64,000 nucleotides of DNA from RGIG3077 sp045541475 (GCA_045541475.1 JAZQJI010000034.1:1-64000), one strand, 5' to 3'. Counted from the stretch's first letter, positions 1-7,560 are shown. Made by a program: numbers and translations. Notes: generated by a model not told the origin, from the letters alone.

Positions 1-141
1 AGCGTATTGTATTTGAAATGCAGGTACGGATTTACACTTAATGAAGTTGCCGATGCTTTAAACATTCCTGTGAGCACGGTAAAAAACAGACTGCACAAGG
101 GTCGACAGCTATTAGCCGAAGCATTGGAAATCAATATTTGA
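1..141 (+). CDS. C-terminal end of an ECF-type (sigma-70 family) RNA polymerase sigma factor, partial
   Basis: The window opens inside this frame (frame 1), which runs 46 codons to a TGA at 139-141. The peptide ends in a sigma region 4 helix-turn-helix: a YGFTLNEVADAL helix, a short turn, then a VSTVKNRLHKGRQLL recognition helix. The 'S-T-V-K-N/S-R-L-x-K/R-G-R' pattern is the usual end of small ECF sigma factors, which bind the -35 element of their target promoters. Only the last third of such a protein is present, so specificity and any anti-sigma partner cannot be judged. Its last codons abut and slightly overlap a toxin-tip remnant in another frame, so this end of the gene may be natural or may be a recombination joint. 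Confidence 0.75.
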   Translation, partial: SVLYLKCRYGFTLNEVADALNIPVSTVKNRLHKGRQLLAEALEINI

Positions 142-334
142 ATGCGGCGAGAAAGCTTTTGAGATCAAGTGGCAAAGGAATATATGAGTTTACTTCAAAT
201 AGCGGTTGGTTTTTTAAGTATAATTCCAAAACTAATGAGTTTATTTACGTAAGCGACAAAGGATCTATTTCTACATTCTTTAAACCTATTGATGGTATAG
301 CTTATTGGTATGAACAAGTGAAAAAGTATAAATA
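138..334 (+). pseudogene. Orphan polymorphic-toxin C-terminal tip (nuclease-like), truncated
   Basis: An open frame of about 65 codons (TTG at 138, stop ending at 334-335) has no convincing ribosome binding site of its own. Its C-terminal half (asparagine-rich turn, 'TNEFIYVSDKGSISTFFKP', then a Y-W-x-E-Q end) resembles the tail of colicin D/E5-type nuclease tips carried by Rhs and other polymorphic toxins. That is a family-level impression, not a database result. Upstream in the same frame there is a stop near 39-41 and no Rhs core, so this is a displaced tip rather than a complete toxin. It lies immediately before a CPCC-type gene, the usual position of a toxin tip next to its immunity gene. 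It could instead be an unrelated short protein. Confidence 0.45.
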
Positions 335-349
335 ATGGGAGAAAATGCT

Positions 350-589
350 ATGAAATACAGATGCCCATGTTGTGATTGCAAAACATTGGTATACGATGAA
401 CCATTATATCACGAGATATGTCCCGTATGTTATTGGGAAAATGATCCGATACAGAATAATGATAAAGATTATTCTGGTGGTGCTAATGGAATTAGTTTGA
501 TCGAAGCAAAAAAGAATTACGAAACAATTGGTGCGGTTTCAAGTAGTATGATAAAGTATGTTAGAAGACCATTTGATGATGAAAAATAA
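350..589 (+). CDS. Cysteine-rich CPCC-domain protein, putative immunity protein
   Basis: A 79-residue protein starts with Met-Lys-Tyr-Arg-Cys-Pro-Cys-Cys and has a second metal-binding knuckle 'ICPVCYWEND' about 20 residues later. This is the signature of the small 'cysteine-rich CPCC' family (a zinc-ribbon-like fold), followed by the family's G-G-A-N and 'L-x-E-A-K-x-N-Y' stretch. Such genes are commonly found next to polymorphic-toxin tips and are thought to be immunity proteins. I prefer the ATG at 350 because GGGAG at 337-341 sits 8 bases upstream; the in-frame ATG at 335 would remove that site. It probably protected against the toxin tip encoded just upstream (138-334). Toxin neutralisation is inferred from position only. 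Confidence 0.65.
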   Translation: MKYRCPCCDCKTLVYDEPLYHEICPVCYWENDPIQNNDKDYSGGANGISLIEAKKNYETIGAVSSSMIKYVRRPFDDEK

Positions 590-618
590 CTTACTTATGT
601 CATGAATAGCATATATCC

Positions 619-1398
619 ATGATAACACACCAACCACAGTTTGACAAGCTGTACTTAGGGGCGCAGGGCACCGTTGTGGTAAATTATACTTACAATGCAT
701 GGGGTGAGATAATTAGCACAACGGGTACGCTTGCAAGTACGATTGGCGTTGTAAACAAGCTGAGATATCGTTCTTACTACTACGACACTGAAACTGGATT
801 TTACTATCTCCAGAGCAGATATTACGACCCGATAGTTAAGAGGTTTATCAGCCCTGATAGCACGGATTACCTTACTGAAAACGGTGATTTTGACGGATAT
901 AACCTTTATGCTTATTGTTTGAATAATCCTGTGATGTATGTAGATGAGAGTGGTTCGGTTACTGTATTAGTCTTAGCTGCTGAATTAGCTTTTGTTTGTG
1001 TTACTCTTGTTGCGCTGATACATATTACGTCTTCGGCACAGTTCAGGTCATCATGGACAAGTTTTTGCAAGATGTTTGGATATGGATTAGAATCAATTGC
1101 AAATGTGTTGCGTTCGGGTGGAAAAAAGGTGTTCTCGTGGTCTAAGAGCAAATTGAAGAAAGCCATAGCGGCAGTTAGTTTGTATATATATGTTGAAGCT
1201 AATTCTAACAAGACGGTAAAAGAAATATTAAAAACAAAAAAAGGCAGTATAAAAAATGCTCCGATTCCTCCAGGAGGACCACATTGGAATGACATATTGA
1301 ATAAGACCCTTGGAGAAATTAAAAAATTAGCACAAAAAGGAGTTGTAGGTTATAAAGAAATTTATAAGCTATTGACAGATTCGAGGTTTAATAGGTGA
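619..1398 (+). CDS. Truncated Rhs core with C-terminal polymorphic toxin domain
   Basis: The 259-residue frame holds only the end of an Rhs/YD-repeat protein. Residues 15-30 match the last YD repeat (AQGTVV...YTYNAWGE), residues 53-80 are the Rhs-associated core signature (YYDTETGFYYLQSRYYDP..RFISPD) and 94-112 the 'NLYAYCLNNPV' block that marks the boundary before variable toxin tips. After a hydrophobic stretch (about 115-137) comes the tip. Its last ~50 residues (from 'GSIKNAPIPPGGPHWNDI' to the Arg-Phe-Asn-Arg end) form a compact domain I recognise as recurring at Rhs C-termini but cannot name. Full Rhs proteins exceed 1,000 residues and are secreted; here there is no signal peptide, no clear RBS, and the 5' end is a copy of a downstream repeat (635-682 versus 1705-1751). 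It is probably an orphan toxin cassette, silent unless recombined. Confidence 0.7.
   Translation: MITHQPQFDKLYLGAQGTVVVNYTYNAWGEIISTTGTLASTIGVVNKLRYRSYYYDTETGFYYLQSRYYDPIVKRFISPDSTDYLTENGDFDGYNLYAYCLNNPVMYVDESGSVTVLVLAAELAFVCVTLVALIHITSSAQFRSSWTSFCKMFGYGLESIANVLRSGGKKVFSWSKSKLKKAIAAVSLYIYVEANSNKTVKEILKTKKGSIKNAPIPPGGPHWNDILNKTLGEIKKLAQKGVVGYKEIYKLLTDSRFNR
635..682 (+). repeat. Degenerate copy of the hairpin element at 1705-1751
   Basis: Forty-eight bases beginning CACAGTTTGACAAGCTGT match 1705-1751 with one single-base indel. The remaining mismatches by eye are all transitions (C/T or A/G). The copy overlaps the first codons of the Rhs fragment, and its palindromic stem is largely broken here while it is perfect in the downstream copy. 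Confidence 0.7.
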
Positions 1399-1622
1399 TG
1401 GAAGAATTGTTAGCTTTTTTAAAACGTTTAGATGATTGTAAAATTCACTATAATTTATCAAAAATACGTGATAGCATTTTGGTGGAAATCGCTGTTCCTG
1501 GTCAGAGATGGGAGGTCGAATTTTTCAAAGATGGTCATTTGGAAATAGAAAAATTTATATCAGAAGGTATAATCTATGGGAGTAGCGAAGTGAGTACGTT
1601 GTTTGATTTGTTTTCTGATTGA
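1398..1622 (+). CDS. Putative immunity protein for the upstream Rhs toxin tip
   Basis: A 74-residue protein whose ATG (1398) overlaps the stop of the Rhs fragment by one base (TGATG), indicating translational coupling. The sequence is mostly alpha/beta with a central 'VEIAVPGQRWEVEFFKDG' strand pair, acidic, with no signal peptide or membrane segment. Small acidic proteins in exactly this position are the immunity partners of Rhs tips. I know similar hypothetical proteins beside polymorphic toxins but not a family name. The immunity role is inferred from position and coupling. A GTG three bases upstream (1395) is an alternative start. Confidence 0.6.
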   Translation: MEELLAFLKRLDDCKIHYNLSKIRDSILVEIAVPGQRWEVEFFKDGHLEIEKFISEGIIYGSSEVSTLFDLFSD

Positions 1623-1659
1623 GGTTCGCTATAGTATTTGCATTTGCGACCGAGAAGGC

Positions 1660-1790
1660 TTGAGTACCCCCGCAACCCTTAGCAGTTGCGGGGTGGCACC
1701 CAAGCACAGCTTAACAGGCTGTGCTTGGGGCGCAAGGCGCCATTGTGGTAAGCAAAACGCACAAACAAGCGTTGCCTGCTTTGTGCAAAA
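1660..1790 (+). repeat. Tandem-hairpin element (structured intergenic repeat)
   Basis: The 350-base gap between the immunity gene and the dockerin gene contains three stem-loops in a row. Stem 1 is CCCCGCAAC (1668-1676) with GTTGCGGGG (1685-1693), stem 2 is CCCAAGCACAGC (1699-1710) with GCTGTGCTTGGG (1718-1729), and a bulged stem 3 is GCACAAA (1759-1765) with TTTGTGC (1780-1786). Loops 1 and 2 share the sequence TTARCA while their stems differ but stay perfectly paired. It is much more GC-rich than its surroundings and lacks a T-run, so it is not an ordinary terminator. It may be a mobile palindromic repeat or a small structured RNA. A partial copy lies at 635-682. I do not recognise a named family. 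Confidence 0.65.
1705..1751 (+). repeat. Intact copy of the 47-48 bp repeat found degenerate at 635-682
   Basis: This copy forms the second hairpin of the tandem-hairpin element plus the adjoining GGCGCCATTGTGGTAA. The pair of copies brackets the Rhs fragment and its immunity gene in direct orientation, about 1.07 kb apart. Confidence 0.65.
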
Positions 1791-1850
1791 CAGAGAAAAA
1801 ACAGAAAATTTAAATTTTTTTGTGAGTTTTTTGCATTTTCGATTTAATTA

Positions 1851-1856
1851 TATAAT
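1851..1856 (+). promoter_or_regulatory. Possible -10 element of the dockerin-protein gene
   Basis: A consensus TATAAT lies about 114 bases before the start codon. No good -35 hexamer is present at 16-18 bases (the region is T-rich), so promoter strength is uncertain. The leader between here and the RBS contains a small hairpin TACCAC/GTGGTA (about 1894-1912). Confidence 0.35.
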
Positions 1857-1969
1857 AGAAGGAGAAAACACAACGGTTTATTTAACCTAATTTTACCACT
1901 TGGGAGGTGGTACCAATGTGGCAAAAACAAACACAGAATTTAAACGCAAATTTTAAAGGAGGTTATTTT

Positions 1970-2701
1970 ATGAAAAACACATTTAAAAAGATAATTGCAG
2001 TTATATCATCTGCTGCAGTTTTGATGGCAAATACCGCAACATTTTCTGTTTGCGCTGTTGAGGAAGAAACAACCGCACAAAAATACACGCTTGAAGAATT
2101 GCTGCCTATGAGCAAAGAAGAAATATACACCATATCAGAAGATGCTGCAGAAATTTATGATGATTTTTACACTAATTTTACAGGTTCGTATTTTGGAGAT
2201 ATGCTATTAATTATAACGTATTACGACCAAGACGCATTTGTATATATCGACGAAAATGGTTACGAACAAGTGAACGAAGAAGCATTGCTTGATAATTTAG
2301 GATATAGCGCAAGCTGTGTAAAGGATATCTCTCAAAATACTTATGGTGACGGTAATATGTCTTACGTTGTACGGGTGATTTACACGACTTATCCTGAATA
2401 CGAACCTGCACATGTAAGTGCGTGCGTAAATTTGCTATTATTTCTAAATCCTGATATTGATATTAGCCGCACCTTTGAAGATCCGATCGTAAAAATTGAT
2501 GATATTATTGGTGATGTAAACGGAGACAATCGTGTAAATGCTATGGATGCATCACTGGTTGCAAGATACTCTATCGGAGATAAAAATGCTGCAACAATTA
2601 TAGTGCCTTGTGCCGATGTAAATGCAGACGGCAACGTTAATGCAATGGACGCAACCTTGATTGCACGCTACGCAGTTGGTGAAATTGAAAGCTTTGAGTA
2701 A
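1970..2701 (+). CDS. Secreted dockerin-containing protein (cellulosome component)
   Basis: 243 residues. The ATG at 1970 follows a strong RBS, AAAGGAGG (1955-1962); a GTG at 1907 would place that RBS inside the gene. An N-terminal signal peptide (Lys-rich start, hydrophobic core 8-22, cleavage probably near residue 29) indicates export. Residues about 35-175 form an acidic domain of unknown type. Residues 181-238 form a type I-like dockerin: two calcium loops, GDVNGDNRVNAMD (181-193) and ADVNADGNVNAMD (215-227), each followed by a helix beginning A-M-D-A-S/T-L, with VARY and IARY motifs. Dockerins plug enzymes or structural proteins into cohesins, so this protein should dock on a cell-surface scaffold. 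Its catalytic or binding role is unknown. A terminator follows at 2733-2768. Confidence 0.85.
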   Translation: MKNTFKKIIAVISSAAVLMANTATFSVCAVEEETTAQKYTLEELLPMSKEEIYTISEDAAEIYDDFYTNFTGSYFGDMLLIITYYDQDAFVYIDENGYEQVNEEALLDNLGYSASCVKDISQNTYGDGNMSYVVRVIYTTYPEYEPAHVSACVNLLLFLNPDIDISRTFEDPIVKIDDIIGDVNGDNRVNAMDASLVARYSIGDKNAATIIVPCADVNADGNVNAMDATLIARYAVGEIESFE

Positions 2702-2732
2702 AGTTAATTAATCAAAATAGCAAACGCTAATT

Positions 2733-2768
2733 AAGGCGTTGGAGAAAATCACTCTCCAACGCCTTTTT
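2733..2768 (+). terminator. Rho-independent terminator of the dockerin gene
   Basis: A 13-bp stem (AAGGCGTTGGAGA at 2733-2745 with its complement at 2753-2765) and a 7-base loop, followed by a T-run to 2768. Confidence 0.85.
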
Positions 2769-2849
2769 GTATTGTCGCAATAGTATTGTTTACATTCAAA
2801 AAAATTAGTATTAAAGAAAAGCTTTTTCGTTGCAATTAATAAAAATGTA

Positions 2850-2878
2850 TTGTTTTTTGCTTTGCATGGCTGTATAAT
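2850..2878 (+). promoter_or_regulatory. Promoter of the esterase-GH9 operon
   Basis: -35 TTGTTT (2850-2855), 17-base spacer, -10 TATAAT (2873-2878). The start codon is 47 bases downstream of the -10, giving a leader of about 40 bases. Confidence 0.65.
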
Positions 2879-2924
2879 GTTATCAAACAATCAGATATTT
2901 AATGAAAAATGGGGGGAGATAATT

Positions 2925-3839
2925 ATGGCATTGCCTGATTTTAAAAAGCTTAGTCAAGATAAAACCGCCGTGCCTCAGTGGGCACAATTTTTAAGCGAAG
3001 GCGAATTTATCAGCTATTCCAACACATACAAAAGCAAAGTATATTTTGATTTGTTTGATAAATATATCTTTCCTTGCGAAAAAACGGGAGATATTCGCTA
3101 TTACGTTTACAATCCGATAAAACATGGCGCCGACCCTTGCGGTCAGTATCCTGTTATGATGTGGCTGCATGGTGCAAGCAACTCACTTATGGAGGAAGGC
3201 TGCATAATGTGCTGCGGTGCGGAACAATATGCAAGCGAAAAGTATCAAAAGCAAATGGGCGGTGCATTTATTATTGTGCCGCTTGCAAATGAACAGCGAT
3301 TAGAGGATGGCACGATTATTGGAACGTGGAGCAAGGAACATTCTGCGCCGATAAAAGCAATTTATGATAAAGTCTGCAATGAATACGCTGAAAATATAAG
3401 CAAAAGGTTTGTTATGGGTGCATCATCGGGCGGATACTTTACGTGGCAATTACTTGAAGATTATGGTTCGTATTTTGATGGCGCAATTCCGATATCTTCC
3501 GGATATGTTCCAAGCGACGAGTCGCTTGAAAAGATATCGCAAAGCGGAGTGAATTTGATTATCGCCCACGGCCGACATGATGAAATGGCGATTTTTGATG
3601 AGTGCATCGCTGCGCGTATGGAAAAGCTTTTGCAGATGAAAAACTGTATATGTTTCTTTCCAAAGTGGGTTTACAATGGCGATGGTGGTATTTCTTCCGT
3701 ATTCTACGGATTTGAAATGGGACAGCACTGCATGATAAACTGGATACAGCACAATTTGATGTTTGATAACGGAAAATCAGCAGATGAACGTTTGCCAAAC
3801 GGTGTTACGGGTTGGATAAACGATGTTTGCAAAAAATAA
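2925..3839 (+). CDS. Alpha/beta-hydrolase, esterase-like
   Basis: 304 residues from the ATG at 2925, chosen because GGGGGGAG (2911-2918) precedes it; a longer frame to 2850 would run through the promoter. The fold is visible: strand then 'WLHGASN' oxyanion region (80-86), nucleophile elbow Gly-Ala-Ser-Ser-Gly-Gly with Ser167, acid 'HGRHDE' with Asp219, and His268 in 'GQHCMIN'. This resembles the PHB-depolymerase / feruloyl-esterase-like group (carbohydrate esterases). There is no signal peptide, so it should act in the cytoplasm, perhaps on acylated oligosaccharides imported after cellulase action. It is cotranscribed with the GH9 gene 38 bases downstream. The precise ester substrate cannot be read from the sequence. 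Confidence 0.75.
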   Translation: MALPDFKKLSQDKTAVPQWAQFLSEGEFISYSNTYKSKVYFDLFDKYIFPCEKTGDIRYYVYNPIKHGADPCGQYPVMMWLHGASNSLMEEGCIMCCGAEQYASEKYQKQMGGAFIIVPLANEQRLEDGTIIGTWSKEHSAPIKAIYDKVCNEYAENISKRFVMGASSGGYFTWQLLEDYGSYFDGAIPISSGYVPSDESLEKISQSGVNLIIAHGRHDEMAIFDECIAARMEKLLQMKNCICFFPKWVYNGDGGISSVFYGFEMGQHCMINWIQHNLMFDNGKSADERLPNGVTGWINDVCKK

Positions 3840-3877
3840 TCAATTGAAAATATCTAAAGATCAGGGGGGGATTTGTT

Positions 3878-6268
3878 ATGAAAAACAAGATAACGGCATA
3901 TCTTACAGCGCTGGCAGTTGTTATGTCATCTGCATGCGCTTTTGCCGGGTGCAGTTCGGACAACAAAGAAAACAGCAGCAATTCAACGGCCTCAACTTCG
4001 TCAGCGGTAACGCAGGAACAACAATCGCAATTATCCGAGCCGGAGCAGTCTGAGAGCGCACCTGATGGTCAGTCGCAGATATCGGACGGCGATTATCCGC
4101 TTGAGGAATACGTTGCACTTTCCGAAGACGAGCTTCTTGCAGACCGCGGCGGAACAAAACCCGAAGAGAACTACAACAAATTGCAGGATATTGTGCTGAT
4201 TGGCGAAGGGGTTATCAGCAGTTCTATAAATTTTGGTTCGGTTGATATGTCGCAAGCTTGCGGTGAATATGGTTCTGTTGCGGTGCCGAGCAATTACGGT
4301 ATGCTTGTTTTGCGCAATTGGAATACAACCGATTTATCGGCATATATCGAAAACGGCGAGCTTGTTTTTTCGGTTAAGGGCGAGAGTGGCGGCGAGGATT
4401 TTCCCATCGGCTTGCAGGATTGCCACCAAGAGACAAACAGAGCAGAGGAGTCTGTCCGCTCGTACAAAAACGTTTCTGAATATTGTGCAATTACAACTCA
4501 GTGGCAAGAAGTAAGGATACCGTTGAAAGATTATTTTACCGCAGATAATGGCCTTGATGCTACCTGTCTTTACACTGTATGCACCGGTCAGACGAGCGGC
4601 AACGTGCGTATTGCAAACGTGAGGATAGTATCTGACGATACCGAAAGCGTAACACCGCAAATCAAGGTAAACCAACTTGGATATCATGAAAATGCGGATA
4701 AATACGCAATTGTAAGCGGATTTTACGAAACGCTTGATTGTTCCACACAGACGCAGTTTAGATTGATAGATGCCGAAACTCAAACCGCTGTATATTCGGG
4801 ACATCTTGAATTTATTTCGGCTTTTGATGAAGATTATTCGGGCGAAACCGTATATAGAGCGGATTTCAGCGATTTTACAACCCCCGGCACTTATTACATA
4901 ACCTTGAATACGCCGCAATCCGAGCCTTCGGTAAGTTTTCAGATAAGTAACAATCTGTATACAAGATTGCTTGGCGATGCGTGTAAGTATTATTACTATC
5001 AACGGGCAAATGTTGAATTGACGGAAGAATTTGCAGGCGAATTTGCAAGAGAGCCGCTCTATCCTGATGATTTTACGCAAGTATTTTTATCTGACAGCAC
5101 CAAAACAAAGGACGTTTCAGGTGGTTGGTTTGATGCGGGTGATTTTGGCAAGTATATAGATCCTGGCGTAGAAGCTGTAACAACTCTGCTGTGGGCCTAT
5201 AAGGAATTTCCTAATGCTTTTACAGATGGACTTGCGAATATTCCTGAAAGCGATAACGATATTCCTGATATTCTTGATGAAATCAAGGTTGAACTTGACT
5301 TTTTCCTTAAAATGCAGGATGTAGACGGCGGATTTTATCACAGAGTGCAGGAGCAGGACGGTGCCAGAACTATTGTTGACAGCTTTACTGACGGTGACGG
5401 CGGCAATGTAAAATCAACGGGAACAACTGCAAACGCAGTTGCCGCACTAAGTTTCGCTTCAACTATATACGCTGAATTTGATGCTGACTATGCACAGACG
5501 TTGCTTGACGCAGCCGTTGCAGGCTGGGATTATATTTGCGAAAATCCCGATATTACATCAACAGGTACTTATGGTTCTGAAGAAACTTTGCCGCAGACAT
5601 TTTTAGCGGCAAGCCACCTTTATTATGCAACGGGCGAGGAAGAATATCACCAATATATTAAAGATAATTACACACTGCATCAGAAAGCGGCATACAACAA
5701 CTACCATTTTTCGCACGGAACAGAAATGGCATACGTTGCCTATCTTGCTTCAGAAAATACCGACGCTGAAATTGTGGAGTGGATTTCTTCAAATTTTGCA
5801 GGTTGGAAGAACGTGATGCTTTCAAACGCAAATAATAACGAATGGAAAACCGCACTGCCTGATTGGGCGCTTTGGTGGGGCAGCAGCAGTAATGCGCACG
5901 CTGTTGGCATGGAAATGTATCTGCATTGCAAATATCTTGGGTTGGATACAACCGAAGCCGAAACGCTTATGGAACAGACGTTAAGCTTTATACTGGGTAT
6001 AAATCCGCAGGGTTTATCAATGGTAACGGGCATTGGCGAAAATTGCATTGAACGCACCTTTAGCGGAATTTTTGGTGAGGACGGCATTGAAAATTACCCT
6101 GTTGGCTATACCTCGGGCGGTATAAATATGTACGATGGAGGGATTATATCTCGTTTTCCCGGCAAATGTTTTACCGATACCAAAATAGATTGGGTTACAA
6201 ACGAAAACGCAATCTATTATCAAGCTGCGATGATTTTCCCGATAGCTGCGCAGGCGAGCGCTCAATAA
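3878..6268 (+). CDS. Glycoside hydrolase family 9 cellulase, lipoprotein-anchored
   Basis: 796 residues. A signal peptide ends in a lipobox-like Phe-Ala-Gly-Cys (Cys25), followed by a Ser/Gln/Glu-rich linker (26-80), so the enzyme is probably membrane-tethered on the outside. Residues ~100-255 look like a beta-sandwich carbohydrate-binding module. Residues 261-355 are the CelD-type N-terminal Ig-like domain (starts IKVNQLGY). From ~360 comes the (alpha/alpha)6 GH9 domain, with the Asp-Ala-Gly-Asp motif at 419-422 (WFDAGDFGKY; catalytic base) and the acid Glu776 in WVTNEN near the C-terminus. The usual His-His-Arg element after 'VTG' is missing (GIGENCIERTFS is found instead), so substrate contacts may differ. 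There is no dockerin, unlike the neighbouring cellulosomal protein. The activity is presumably beta-1,4-glucan hydrolysis. Confidence 0.9.
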   Translation: MKNKITAYLTALAVVMSSACAFAGCSSDNKENSSNSTASTSSAVTQEQQSQLSEPEQSESAPDGQSQISDGDYPLEEYVALSEDELLADRGGTKPEENYNKLQDIVLIGEGVISSSINFGSVDMSQACGEYGSVAVPSNYGMLVLRNWNTTDLSAYIENGELVFSVKGESGGEDFPIGLQDCHQETNRAEESVRSYKNVSEYCAITTQWQEVRIPLKDYFTADNGLDATCLYTVCTGQTSGNVRIANVRIVSDDTESVTPQIKVNQLGYHENADKYAIVSGFYETLDCSTQTQFRLIDAETQTAVYSGHLEFISAFDEDYSGETVYRADFSDFTTPGTYYITLNTPQSEPSVSFQISNNLYTRLLGDACKYYYYQRANVELTEEFAGEFAREPLYPDDFTQVFLSDSTKTKDVSGGWFDAGDFGKYIDPGVEAVTTLLWAYKEFPNAFTDGLANIPESDNDIPDILDEIKVELDFFLKMQDVDGGFYHRVQEQDGARTIVDSFTDGDGGNVKSTGTTANAVAALSFASTIYAEFDADYAQTLLDAAVAGWDYICENPDITSTGTYGSEETLPQTFLAASHLYYATGEEEYHQYIKDNYTLHQKAAYNNYHFSHGTEMAYVAYLASENTDAEIVEWISSNFAGWKNVMLSNANNNEWKTALPDWALWWGSSSNAHAVGMEMYLHCKYLGLDTTEAETLMEQTLSFILGINPQGLSMVTGIGENCIERTFSGIFGEDGIENYPVGYTSGGINMYDGGIISRFPGKCFTDTKIDWVTNENAIYYQAAMIFPIAAQASAQ

Positions 6269-6269
6269 A

Positions 6270-6316
6270 GAAAAGAAAAAATTACAGCCGTGAAGGTTAA
6301 ACCCTTCACGGCTGTT
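6270..6316. terminator. Bidirectional terminator between the GH9 gene and metK
   Basis: A 13-bp stem ACAGCCGTGAAGG (6284-6296) / complement (6303-6315). The A-rich tract at 6269-6283 gives a strong T-run for the minus-strand metK transcript; the plus-strand tail is weaker. Confidence 0.8.
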
Positions 6317-6331
6317 CGTGTTCGTTGCGTT

Positions 6332-7522
6332 TTATATAACTGAGTTTACAGCTTCTTTAAGCTGTGCGGCCTTGTCAGTCTTTTCCCACGGGATATCAAG
6401 ATCTGTTCTGCCCATGTGGCCGTAAGCGGCAAGGGGCTTGTACTTAACCTTGCGCAATTTCAAATCTTCAATGATTGAAGCAGGACGGAAATCGAAAACC
6501 TTTTTAACTGCCTGCTCAAGAATATCATCGCTGACCTTGCCTGTACCAAAGGTGTTTACGTGAATGGAAACGGGCTGTGCCACGCCGATGGCATAAGCAA
6601 TCTGAATTTCGCATTTTCTTGCAAATCCTGATGCAACAACGTTCTTTGCGGCATATCTTGCGGCATAAGCAGCGCTTCTGTCAACCTTGGTCGGATCCTT
6701 GCCGGAGAAAGCACCGCCGCCATGACGTGCATATCCACCGTAGGTATCAACAATGATTTTTCTGCCGGTAAGTCCGCTGTCACCCTGAGGTCCGCCAATA
6801 ACAAAACGACCTGTGGGGTTTACATAAATAGTTGTGCCATCGTCAAGCAAATTTTCAGGAACAATGGGCTTAATAACATGCTCAATAATGTCTTTTCTGA
6901 TCTGGTCAAGCTCAATTTCGGGTTCGTGCTGAGTTGAAACAACGATTGTATCAATTCTAACCGGCTCGCCGTTTTCATATTCAACAGTAACCTGAGTTTT
7001 GCCATCGGGACGAAGATATGCAACTGTTCCGTCTTTTCTTATGTCAGCAAGACGCTTTGAAAGCTTGTGCGCCAATGATGCTGTAAGCGGCATAAGTTCT
7101 TCGGTTTCATCACAGGCATAGCCAAACATCATGCCCTGGTCGCCCGCACCGATAAGAGCGCGCTCGTCTTCTTCGCCGTTTTTAAATTCAAAAGCTTCGC
7201 TTACGCCCATTGAAATATCGCCCGATTGCTCGTCAATGCTCTGCAAAACAGCGCAAGTGTGGCCGTTAAAGCCAATCTTTTCGCTGCAATAGCCTGCACC
7301 TACAATAACTTCCCTTGCAATTCTTGCAATATCAACCTGTGCGTTAGATGTAATTTCGCCCATGCACATAACCATGCCCGTTGTACAAACGGTTTCGCAA
7401 GCAACGCGAGAAAACTCGTCCTGCTCCAAATATGCATCAAGCACTGCGTCTGAAATCTGATCGCAAAGCTTATCGGGATGTCCCTCGGTTACGCTTTCCG
7501 ATGTAAAAAAAGTTCTGCTCAT
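6332..7522 (-). CDS. metK: S-adenosylmethionine synthetase
   Basis: 396 residues, normal length for MetK. It makes S-adenosylmethionine from methionine and ATP in the cytoplasm. Visible signatures are GHPDK (14-18; the His activates the methionine sulphur attack), GAGDQGMMFGYA (125-136), and the C-terminal GGGAFSGKDPTKVDRS P-loop-like motif. The start is supported by AAAGGA upstream. The leader is only about 63 bases, too short for a SAM riboswitch, but it opens with a 10-bp palindrome (see 7561-7588). The gene is transcribed alone from its own promoter. The SAM it makes feeds the several radical-SAM proteins encoded nearby (7634-8497, 10923-11615, 31629-32924). Confidence 0.97.
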   Translation of the reverse strand: MSRTFFTSESVTEGHPDKLCDQISDAVLDAYLEQDEFSRVACETVCTTGMVMCMGEITSNAQVDIARIAREVIVGAGYCSEKIGFNGHTCAVLQSIDEQSGDISMGVSEAFEFKNGEEDERALIGAGDQGMMFGYACDETEELMPLTASLAHKLSKRLADIRKDGTVAYLRPDGKTQVTVEYENGEPVRIDTIVVSTQHEPEIELDQIRKDIIEHVIKPIVPENLLDDGTTIYVNPTGRFVIGGPQGDSGLTGRKIIVDTYGGYARHGGGAFSGKDPTKVDRSAAYAARYAAKNVVASGFARKCEIQIAYAIGVAQPVSIHVNTFGTGKVSDDILEQAVKKVFDFRPASIIEDLKLRKVKYKPLAAYGHMGRTDLDIPWEKTDKAAQLKEAVNSVI

Positions 7523-7560
7523 TATTTATCAATCCTTTGTGTTTAATTTTCAAAATATAA

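Noticed and set aside
1603..1890. A 95-codon open frame after the immunity gene
   Set aside because: It runs through the tandem-hairpin element and a promoter-like TATAAT, has no RBS and an unnatural Cys/Gly-rich composition.
4334..5080. A 248-codon minus-strand frame opposite the GH9 gene
   Set aside because: Shadow of the strongly supported GH9 frame; Cys/Ile/Arg-rich with no family features.
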